A stretch of DNA of 17,330 nucleotides from Candidatus Brocadiia bacterium (GTDB taxonomy: Bacteria; Planctomycetota; MHYJ01; JACQXL01). A program made the position numbers and the translations under genes. Shown piece after piece: positions 1 to 6,110 of the stretch; within the stretch, counting starts at the first letter, position 1, and each line of letters opens with the position of its first letter. The notes under the pieces are model-generated. The model made no database searches, was not told where the DNA came from, and worked only from the letters and a program-made list of their open reading frames with translations. Where the stretch lies: positions 1-17,330 of the forward strand of contig JAGUXD010000123.1 of NCBI GenBank assembly GCA_020062035.1. Direction: 5' to 3'.

Positions 1-30
1 CCCGCTAAAGCAGGACTATAACTCCTCTAA

Positions 31-45
31 AAGGAGGATATGAGT
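31..45 (+). promoter_or_regulatory. Ribosome-binding site in a small hairpin ahead of the transposase relic
   Basis: CTCCT (22-26) can pair with AGGAG (32-36) around a CTAAA loop, so the Shine-Dalgarno sequence of the relic could be sequestered in a hairpin. Such occlusion is a known way of limiting transposase translation. Here it is only a sequence observation on a 5-bp stem. Confidence 0.3.
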
Positions 46-46
46 T

Positions 47-103
47 ATGAAAATATTTAAGGAGTATCAACCTAAACAAACCTTTCTCTTACCGCCGGGA
101 TGA
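47..103 (+). pseudogene. Relic of an IS1182-type transposase N-terminus (18 codons)
   Basis: A short open frame with an AAGGAGG-like ribosome site at 31-37 starts at ATG 47, encodes MKIFKEYQPKQTFLLPPG and then stops. The pattern (F-x-E-Y-x-x-x-Q-x-x-L-L-P-P) is what I remember as the start of IS1182/DUF772-family transposases, which normally continue with a region like S-L-x-D-x-I-P-x-x-H-L-x-R. Similarity ends abruptly after the PP at about position 97, so this is probably the 5' scar of a deleted element. The following 160 bases contain only frames broken by stops. A chance match of so short a peptide cannot be excluded without a database search. Confidence 0.45.
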
Positions 104-196
104 AAGAAGCCGCGTAAGAAAAATAGTGACGAAAGAAGGTGAAGAGATATAATTTGGGTATAAAGATGGTTCCTTCAGATATCTTGACTATTTTAT

Positions 197-235
197 GGCT
201 GTCATATCAAAATATCTGTAACTTTTTAGACAGCC
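197..235. repeat. 7-bp inverted repeat upstream of the membrane protein gene
   Basis: GGCTGTC (197-203) and GACAGCC (229-235) are perfect inverted copies separated by 25 bases, ending 31 bases before the start codon at 267. A TTGACT box lies at 184-189, but no convincing -10 sits at standard spacing (TATCAA at 15 bp is the closest). The repeat could be an operator or a leader hairpin of the 267-3391 gene cluster; nothing in the sequence decides between them. Confidence 0.3.
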
Positions 236-266
236 TGTTATAGGAAAGAAAAAGACTAAATAGATT

Positions 267-1049
267 ATGGAAGCAGTAACCACGACCCAAATCATAGAAG
301 TATGGCTGGCAGTTGGTTGTACTTTGTTAATATATAGTTTTTTATATAAGGATAATCCGCTGTTTAAGTTAGGTGAATATATGTATGTTGGTCTAACTGC
401 CGGCTGGGGTTTATGTACTTCTTGGTATATGGTGGTCTGGCCTGATTTAATTCGCCCTCTCTCGCGAGTTATTGGTTCATATTTTGGTTATAAATTAGAA
501 AAGCCACTTGAATCTAATGAGACGCTATTACTGTTGATACCTCTGATACTGGGTATCTTCATGTTGACCCGGTTTTCATCCAAGATTGGTTGGCTGTCTC
601 GCTATACCTTTGCTTTTATTGTCGGAGCTTACTCCGGGATATCTATACCTTTTGTTGTTACCGCGTATCTCTTTAAACAAATGAAACCAACCTTGGTACC
701 TTTCTGGGGTAAGGACATCCCGGCTTTGCAGGGCATCAATACGCTGTTGATTTTGATTGGTGTCGTGACCGTATTAATATACTTCTTTTTCTCTATAGAA
801 CATAAGGGTGCTATTAAATATATCGCCCGAACCGGAATATTTTATATGATGATTGGATTTGGCGCCGCATTCGGTTATACCGTATTGGCTCGTGAAGCCC
901 TGGCTATCGGACGGTTTACTAAACTCGTCAACTGGAGTAAAACAAGTGATTATTACTATGCGCCTATTGTGCTATTTTTCGTCGTGGCTGGTATTATAAT
1001 ACTCTGGGAATTAATGAGACGTAATAAAGGAGGTAAAAGTTATGCCTAA
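267..1049 (+). CDS. Polytopic inner-membrane protein of unknown function, about 7 TM segments
   Basis: 260 residues, strongly hydrophobic. Likely membrane segments lie near residues 8-28, 37-57, 86-105, 109-133, 158-178, 187-210 and 232-252, separated by short loops. A basic tail (RRNKGGK) probably faces the cytoplasm. I do not recognise the family and see no transporter or enzyme motif. The start is the first in-frame ATG; no good Shine-Dalgarno sits at normal distance (GGAAAG at 243-248 is too far), so the start is uncertain. The 3' end overlaps the next gene by 8 nt and carries that gene's AAAGGAGG site, so the two are translationally linked and probably act together at the membrane. Confidence 0.8.
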   Translation: MEAVTTTQIIEVWLAVGCTLLIYSFLYKDNPLFKLGEYMYVGLTAGWGLCTSWYMVVWPDLIRPLSRVIGSYFGYKLEKPLESNETLLLLIPLILGIFMLTRFSSKIGWLSRYTFAFIVGAYSGISIPFVVTAYLFKQMKPTLVPFWGKDIPALQGINTLLILIGVVTVLIYFFFSIEHKGAIKYIARTGIFYMMIGFGAAFGYTVLAREALAIGRFTKLVNWSKTSDYYYAPIVLFFVVAGIIILWELMRRNKGGKSYA

Positions 1050-2226
1050 CAAACTTATCATTATTGTTGTAATTGGGGTCATTGTAGTAATTACCCTCGC
1101 CGTTATCGGAATTATGGGCATACTTTCTACCAGACAAATAGAAGGGCCCACGCCGACAGCGAAAATTGTCTCCACAACTAAAGCCGTCCCGACAGACGTC
1201 GCAAAGTTACCACAGGTCGTCCCGCCAATCACACCAACCACGCAAACTCCTGCCCCAATACCTGCCCGCCAATTGGCAGGCGGAGACATCGGCTTAAAAG
1301 AACCGCTTGACATAGAGTTCCAACTTACCGGTAGCATTATTTTACAAAACTTCAAGTCTGCTTTTATCTTGAATACTCTCACGAAGATAGAAAAGGTCTA
1401 TCAGGAAAAAGACCAGATAAAATCTGAAAAACACGGTATCTGGACGATTTGTCATATCAAGTCAGACGAGGTTCTCTTACAGCAATATCATCCTGATGGC
1501 TCTGTTGCCAGGGAATCGGTTCTGTTCTTGAAAGATAAATCATTGCCTCAGGGAAAACAGCCACCAAGCACCGGACGTTATTATAATCCGGGTGAAAAAA
1601 AGACCGCGCCGACCGCTCCTGATGGGTCCGGACTGAACATCCGTTCTCCAGAAGACATAGACAAATTTATCTCAGAAACACCGGTCAGCGACCTTTTAAG
1701 TATTGTTCGTTCAGTCCCTGAGGGCTTAATAGATATCGTTTTGACTACCCTGCCAGAGGATTACTTACGCAAGAAATTAGAACAAAGCGCGTTAGAAGCT
1801 GCCATATCAGATGAAACATTCAAGGAACATAAACCAGCGGAGATAATAAAGAACCTGCTCCGTGTGCATAATGATTTTACACTCCCAGTGGGCGAAAAGT
1901 TGCTCGTCTTTGCAACCGCAGTAAATCCTGATAATAGTCCGGTCTCTCGGACCACTGTCTTTCCGCCCGAAACCAAACGAATTTATGCCTGTTTTAAGAA
2001 TGAAGGCGTTTTATCTAAATTAGATAGGGTAATCATTAAATGGGTAAATCAAACCACTAAAAATATTGTCTACTGGTCTGCGTTTATGATAACGAAAGAT
2101 GCAGAATACAACTATATCTTCTTAAAACCGGAAGGCAGATGGGAGCGCGGTAAGTATTTTGCCTGCCTTTATAAAAAGGTTTCAGATCCCACACCAATCG
2201 CCTGGGGTGAATTTGAGATAAAATAA
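1042..2226 (+). CDS. Membrane-anchored periplasmic protein with Pro/Thr linker and GspC/PilP-like region
   Basis: 394 residues. One N-terminal membrane anchor (about residues 4-28) is followed by a Pro/Thr-rich linker (about 35-78). Next comes a beta-rich stretch (about 80-168) whose pattern (F-Q-L-T-G-S-I, then K-V-Y-Q-E-K-D, then I-K-S-D-E-V-L-L) resembles the homology region of type II secretion GspC or pilus PilP proteins. The order anchor, linker, HR-like domain fits GspC, but no other secretion gene is in the window, so this is only an inference. A helical middle and a last ~85-residue beta domain (I-Y-A-C-F to F-E-I-K), resembling the Ig-like domains of surface proteins, follow. The start has an excellent AAAGGAGG (1026-1033) 8 nt upstream. 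It overlaps the upstream membrane protein gene and precedes the glycosyltransferase gene by 1 nt. Confidence 0.8.
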   Translation: MPNKLIIIVVIGVIVVITLAVIGIMGILSTRQIEGPTPTAKIVSTTKAVPTDVAKLPQVVPPITPTTQTPAPIPARQLAGGDIGLKEPLDIEFQLTGSIILQNFKSAFILNTLTKIEKVYQEKDQIKSEKHGIWTICHIKSDEVLLQQYHPDGSVARESVLFLKDKSLPQGKQPPSTGRYYNPGEKKTAPTAPDGSGLNIRSPEDIDKFISETPVSDLLSIVRSVPEGLIDIVLTTLPEDYLRKKLEQSALEAAISDETFKEHKPAEIIKNLLRVHNDFTLPVGEKLLVFATAVNPDNSPVSRTTVFPPETKRIYACFKNEGVLSKLDRVIIKWVNQTTKNIVYWSAFMITKDAEYNYIFLKPEGRWERGKYFACLYKKVSDPTPIAWGEFEIK

Positions 2227-2227
2227 C

Positions 2228-3391
2228 TTGCAGAGAATACGGATTGTTCAGGTAATCACCCGTCTTATCAAAGGCGGTGCCCAGAAGATATGCCTTGATT
2301 TAGCAGAATCACTTCCCAAAGACCAATACGAAGTCCATCTGGTAAGCGGACCAGAGACCGGACCCGAGGGCTCTTTATGGGAAAAAGCCAATCAATTAAA
2401 AGGCATTTCTATCACCGTTATCCCTGAATTAGTGCGGAGTGCGTCTCTGTTTAAGGATTCTATCGCCCTTATAAAATTATATCAATTCTTCAGACTTGTT
2501 TCTCCGAAGATAGTTCATTGTCATACCTCTAAGGCAGGATTTTTAGGATGTCTTTCAGCCCGTTTAGCCAATGTACCGGTTGTGGTTTTTTCTCCTTATG
2601 GGCATCTATTTGCCGAAGATGCTCAGATTCCGGGTGTTTCTGGCAACTGGCTCCGTCTAAAGTTATTCTATTTTTTAAGCCGACTGGCAGGGATTTGTGC
2701 GGATAAAATCATCGCCCAAAATCAGAAAGATAAAGACGACCAAATCAAACTCAAATTAGCCCCGCCGCAAAAATATGAGGTGATTTATAATTCCATAGAA
2801 CTAACTAATATCCCAAATTCCAAATTCCAAATCCCCAATCCCCAATCCCATTATCCTCTTTTAGCAACCATTGGAAGATTAAGTCCTGAAAAAGGACAAA
2901 AATATCTCTTAGAAGCAATCAAATTACTTAAAACTACCTTCCCCTCTGTTTATCTTTCAGTTATCGGTGATGGACCTCTCCGAGAAGAATTAGAAGACAT
3001 CACAGAAAAACTTGATATTCAAGATAATGTTCAGTTTCTCGGCTTATCAGATAATCCACGTTCATTGCTTAAAGACATTGATATATTTGTCCTGCCCTCT
3101 CTTTATGAATCATTTGGCATAGTGTTATTAGAGGCGATGGCAGAAAAGAAACCAGTGATTGCAAGTAAAACAAGCGGGATTCCTGATGTAGTAATAGACC
3201 GGAAAACCGGCATTCTAGTTGAGCCGGCTTCTGCAGACGCGATTGCTGATGCGATTATCAAATTAGTTAAAGACAAAGAATTAGCAAAGAAAATGGGCCA
3301 GGCAGGTTACGAACGGCTAACATCACTATTCCTTAAAGAAAGAATGCTCAACTCTTTTGACGCCCTCTATAAAAAACTTCTTACCAGATAA
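2228..3391 (+). CDS. GT4-family (GT-B fold) glycosyltransferase
   Basis: 387 residues with the two-domain GT-B layout. The N-terminal Rossmann-like acceptor domain starts with V-I-T-R-L-I-K-G-G-A-Q (GGAQ at 16-19) and contains H-C-H-T (97-100). The C-terminal nucleotide-sugar domain starts at A-T-I-G-R-L-S-P-E-K-G (213-223) and has the E-x7-E retaining signature E294-S-F-G-I-V-L-L-E302, followed by P-V-I-A-S-K-x-S-G-I-P-D. It likely transfers a sugar from an NDP-sugar to a lipid-linked or surface glycan in the cytoplasm; donor and acceptor cannot be read from sequence. The start is TTG, 1 nt after the previous stop and without a clear Shine-Dalgarno, so translation probably depends on coupling. 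Residues 194-210, between the domains, are encoded by a simple repeat (2811-2850) and look like an insertion. Confidence 0.9.
   Translation: MQRIRIVQVITRLIKGGAQKICLDLAESLPKDQYEVHLVSGPETGPEGSLWEKANQLKGISITVIPELVRSASLFKDSIALIKLYQFFRLVSPKIVHCHTSKAGFLGCLSARLANVPVVVFSPYGHLFAEDAQIPGVSGNWLRLKLFYFLSRLAGICADKIIAQNQKDKDDQIKLKLAPPQKYEVIYNSIELTNIPNSKFQIPNPQSHYPLLATIGRLSPEKGQKYLLEAIKLLKTTFPSVYLSVIGDGPLREELEDITEKLDIQDNVQFLGLSDNPRSLLKDIDIFVLPSLYESFGIVLLEAMAEKKPVIASKTSGIPDVVIDRKTGILVEPASADAIADAIIKLVKDKELAKKMGQAGYERLTSLFLKERMLNSFDALYKKLLTR
2811..2850 (+). repeat. In-frame AAATTCC/AATCCCC simple repeat inside the glycosyltransferase gene
   Basis: Degenerate tandem units run CCCAAATT-CCAAATT-CCAAATCC-CCAATCC-CCAATCC, and are translated as N-I-P-N-S-K-F-Q-I-P-N-P-Q-S at residues 194-207. 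It falls exactly in the flexible linker between the two Rossmann-like domains, where added residues would be tolerated. The same kind of repeat, in reverse complement, occurs at 17255-17288. Confidence 0.7.
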
Positions 3392-3497
3392 GTTCCGGAC
3401 AGGGATAATGTTAGATAGCAACCACATCCCAGTGGAAACAGATTAAGATAGCATAGGAAAGTATAAAATCACTCACCGCCGACTCACCGAGCCCAGT

Positions 3498-3579
3498 GGG
3501 GACGCAGAGAGCGCAGAGAGGGAAAACCCCGATTTATCGGGGCTTAATTTCTCTGCGACCTCCGCGTCTCTGCGGTCCC
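3498..3579. repeat. Long imperfect inverted repeat (GGGAC-GCAGAGA arms) enclosing a perfect hairpin
   Basis: The left arm at 3498-3520 (GGGACGCAGAGAGCGCAGAG) matches the reverse complement of the right arm at 3551-3579 (GGGACCGCAGAGACGCGG, then AGGTCGCAGAG), with about 9 extra bases on the right side. Inside sits CCCCGAT-TT-ATCGGGG (3527-3542), a perfect 7-bp stem. CTCTGCG/CGCAGAG phrases are typical of dispersed intergenic repeats in many environmental genomes. The structure could end transcription of the 267-3391 cluster, but no U-run follows it directly, so I call it a repeat and not a terminator. Confidence 0.65.
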
Positions 3580-3612
3580 GCTTTAGCGGGATGGTTATCC
3601 CTTTTACGGGAT
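3576..3612. repeat. Two further TTTA-loop palindromes in series
   Basis: TCCCGC-TTTA-GCGGGA (3576-3591, 6-bp stem) is followed five bases later by ATCCC-TTTTAC-GGGAT (3597-3612, 5-bp stem), which is then followed by TTTTC. With the hairpin at 3527-3542 this makes three consecutive small palindromes with similar loops. The window also opens with CCCGC-TAAA-GCAGG (1-14), a decayed member of the same family. The last one could act as a weak terminator. Confidence 0.6.
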
Positions 3613-3616
3613 TTTC

Positions 3617-3645
3617 TTGACCTCTTCTTATTCTTTCACTTTAAT
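3617..3645 (+). promoter_or_regulatory. Sigma-70-type promoter for nadB-rimK
   Basis: TTGACC (3617-3622), a 17-bp spacer, then TTTAAT (3640-3645). It would start RNA around 3652, only about 5 bases before the nadB ATG at 3657, which agrees with the absence of a Shine-Dalgarno there. This is a pattern match only. Confidence 0.4.
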
Positions 3646-3656
3646 ATCTTACTGTA

Positions 3657-5231
3657 ATGAAGAGACCTGAATATCTTGTTTCTTTTGATACTTCTAAAGT
3701 GCCTTCTTTCACTACGGATGTTCTGATAATAGGCAGTGGGATTGCCGGCTTGCGAGCGGCAATAGAAGCCGCAAAACATCATAAGATTACGCTCCTTACC
3801 AAAGACGGTTTATCAGAGACAAATACCTATTATGCCCAGGGCGGTATCGCATCACAGATTGATAAACCGTCTTTGGTTTCTTCTCATATTGCGGATACCC
3901 TTAATAATGCGCATCAGTTAGCCAATCCATCTGTGATAAAACAGGTAATCAATAAGGGTATTACTCTGGTAAAAGAACTTGTCTCCTGGGGTGTGGAGTT
4001 TGATAAGAAGGGTAAGAGATTTGATATGGCTCGTGAAGGCGGTCATAGTTTTTCCCGCATCCTTCATTCAGGAGGCGATGCGACAGGCAGACATCTTCAG
4101 AAAACACTTATCCGTAAGGTCAGAGCCACAAATAATATCACGATTTTTGATTATACCTTTGTAATAGATATTCTTGCTTATTCCCGAACCTGCCACGGTG
4201 CATTGGTGTATAATCAGAAGAGTGCGGCTCTTTTTGTCATCTGGGCAAAGAAGACGATTATTGCCACAGGCGGTGCCGGGCAGTTATATCGCGAGACAAC
4301 TAATCCTCAAATCGCCACCGGTGATGGAGTGAGTATCGCTTATCGCAAGGGCGTCACTTTGCAGGACCTGGAGTTTGTTCAGTTTCATCCAACTGCTTTA
4401 TATGTGGCAGGAGCCGCGAGATATCTTATTTCAGAGGCGGTCCGTGGCGAAGGCGGTATTTTATTGGATAGATACCAGAGACGGTTTATGGCGGATTATC
4501 ATCCATTAAAAGAGTTGGCACCTCGCGATATTCTCTCCCGGGCAATCCTTAATCAAATGAAATTGACGCGGGACACCAATGTTTATCTTGATTTGAGGCA
4601 TCTTCCTTCATCTAAAATCAGAAAACGTTTTCCTTCTCTGGCTAAATTGTGCAAGAACTTCGGTATTGATACAACGAGAGAGCTGATACCTGTAAGACCG
4701 AGTGCCCATTATTTGATTGGCGGGATTAAGATAGACCTTTTTGGAAGGACGAATATAAAGAATTTATTCGTGGCTGGAGAATGCGCATCATCTTCGTTTC
4801 ACGGAGCAAATAGATTGGGAAGCAACTCGCTTTTAGAGGCAGTAGTTATCGGATATTTCGCAGGTAAAACCGCAAGCCGTGAAGTCAGGCCGCAGAAAAT
4901 CCCGTATCTAACATATGTGCGGCGCTATGTTCACGGCAAAGTAAACCTCACTGATATTACTAATTCTTTACGAAGTTTAATGTGGTATAATGTCGGACTG
5001 GAGCGAAACGAAACCGGGCTTAAACAGGCATTGGCAAAAATAGATTACTGGTCAAGTTATTGTCTTTCGTTAGAGTTTTCATCACCACAGGGCTGGGAAC
5101 TGCAGAATATGTTGACCCTGGCGCGACTGATTACACAATCCGCCTTGAAACGGATCGAAACAAGGGGCGTCCATTACCGAACCGATTTTCCTCTGACAGT
5201 GCCGGAATGGGAGAAACATTCTGTTATATGA
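3657..5231 (+). CDS. nadB: L-aspartate oxidase (NAD biosynthesis)
   Basis: 524 residues, the usual NadB length. This FAD flavoprotein oxidises L-aspartate to iminoaspartate, the substrate of quinolinate synthase NadA, in the cytoplasm. The FAD-binding motif G26-S-G-I-A-G31 is near the N-terminus. The residues known to be catalytic in E. coli NadB have counterparts: E127 in R-E-G-G-H-S, R290 in P-R-D-I-L, H351 in S-A-H-Y and R386 in H-G-A-N-R. The C-terminal R-G-V-H-Y-R-T-D-F-P (503-512) favours NadB over the related succinate dehydrogenase flavoprotein. No upstream in-frame start exists (stop at 3642). No nadA or nadC lies in the window. The stop overlaps the rimK ATG in ATGA (5228-5231), so the two are coupled. 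Confidence 0.95.
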   Translation: MKRPEYLVSFDTSKVPSFTTDVLIIGSGIAGLRAAIEAAKHHKITLLTKDGLSETNTYYAQGGIASQIDKPSLVSSHIADTLNNAHQLANPSVIKQVINKGITLVKELVSWGVEFDKKGKRFDMAREGGHSFSRILHSGGDATGRHLQKTLIRKVRATNNITIFDYTFVIDILAYSRTCHGALVYNQKSAALFVIWAKKTIIATGGAGQLYRETTNPQIATGDGVSIAYRKGVTLQDLEFVQFHPTALYVAGAARYLISEAVRGEGGILLDRYQRRFMADYHPLKELAPRDILSRAILNQMKLTRDTNVYLDLRHLPSSKIRKRFPSLAKLCKNFGIDTTRELIPVRPSAHYLIGGIKIDLFGRTNIKNLFVAGECASSSFHGANRLGSNSLLEAVVIGYFAGKTASREVRPQKIPYLTYVRRYVHGKVNLTDITNSLRSLMWYNVGLERNETGLKQALAKIDYWSSYCLSLEFSSPQGWELQNMLTLARLITQSALKRIETRGVHYRTDFPLTVPEWEKHSVI

Positions 5232-6103
5232 AAATAATTATCCTTTCCCGTTCTGCGAATTATTATTCAACCAAGCGATTGGTTCAGGAAGCCAAACATC
5301 CCCGTCATCAGGCATTAGTTATTGACCCTTTAGATTGCCATCTCTCTGTGAAAGAAGGGGTTTTTGCTGTTTATGCTTTGTCAGGGAAATTTGATTTATC
5401 TGGCTTTGATGTGGTAATCCCCCGGCTTGGCATTATTGGTGTTGACTACGGTCTACTCGTGGTCAGGCAATTTGAGTTAATGGAAAATTATGTGCTTAAT
5501 TCAAGCCAGTCGTTAAGTAATGCCAAGAATAAATTTTTTGCTCTACAGGTCTTAGCAAAAGCAGGACTTCCTATCCCGCAAACGATGATGGTGCATAATC
5601 TCCAGAATATTAAAGAAGTGGTAAAGAAATTGGGTGGGTTGCCTGTGGTCCTGAAGTTATTTCGTGGCTCGCAGGGAAAAGGCGTGATTTTATCTGAAAA
5701 CCTGTCTTCTTTAGAATCAATATTAACTGCGGTCTGGGCAATTGGATATGACATCATCTTACAAAAATACTACCCTGAGACCAGAGGCGAGGATATAAGA
5801 ATATTGGTTCTGGGTGATAAGATAATCGGAGCGATGAGACGGATTCCTAAAAAAGGTGAATTCCGCAGTAATATCCATCAGGGCGGGAAGATGAAAAAGG
5901 TCAATCTTTCTCACGAGGAAAAGGACCTAGCCATAAGAGCTGTTAGAGTGCTGGGGCTTAATCTTGCAGGCGTGGATATTATGCGGACTTCTAAAGGAAC
6001 ACTTATATTGGAGGTAAACGGCTCGCCCGGTTTTGAGGGATTAGAAAAAATCACCGGCGCCAATATCGCCCGTCAGATTATTGACTTTGCAACATCCGTG
6101 TAA
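5228..6103 (+). CDS. rimK: RimK-type ATP-grasp glutamate ligase (ribosomal protein S6 modification)
   Basis: 291 residues from ATG 5228. RimK adds glutamate residues to the C-terminus of ribosomal protein S6 using ATP. Recognisable pieces, in order: M-K-I-I-I-L-S-R-S N-terminus, P-R-L-G and R-Q-F-E (65-83), the ATP-grasp loop L-K-L-F-R-G-S-Q-G-K-G (142-152), D-I-R (189-191), R-S-N-I-H-Q-G-G (213-220), and the metal-binding E-V-N-G-S-P-G-F-E-G (262-271). Alignment from memory with E. coli RimK (300 aa) is collinear. A longer frame opening at 5060 would add 56 residues inside nadB and is rejected, because RimK proteins begin at MKI. GGGAG lies at 5208-5212. Related amino-acid ligases (LysX, CofF-like) cannot be fully excluded; what it modifies here is inferred. 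Confidence 0.85.
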   Translation: MKIIILSRSANYYSTKRLVQEAKHPRHQALVIDPLDCHLSVKEGVFAVYALSGKFDLSGFDVVIPRLGIIGVDYGLLVVRQFELMENYVLNSSQSLSNAKNKFFALQVLAKAGLPIPQTMMVHNLQNIKEVVKKLGGLPVVLKLFRGSQGKGVILSENLSSLESILTAVWAIGYDIILQKYYPETRGEDIRILVLGDKIIGAMRRIPKKGEFRSNIHQGGKMKKVNLSHEEKDLAIRAVRVLGLNLAGVDIMRTSKGTLILEVNGSPGFEGLEKITGANIARQIIDFATSV

Positions 6104-6110
6104 TCTGTGG

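Noticed and set aside
102..212. A broken frame giving D-E-R-S-R-V-R-K-I and F-G-Y-K-D-G-S-F-R-Y-L-D-Y-F
   Set aside because: Looks protein-like but is interrupted by a stop and I could not assign it to any family; not enough to call a pseudogene.
5060..5227. Upstream ATG giving rimK 56 more residues
   Set aside because: The added part lies wholly inside nadB and has no RimK similarity; the canonical MKI start at 5228 overlaps the nadB stop in the usual coupled way.
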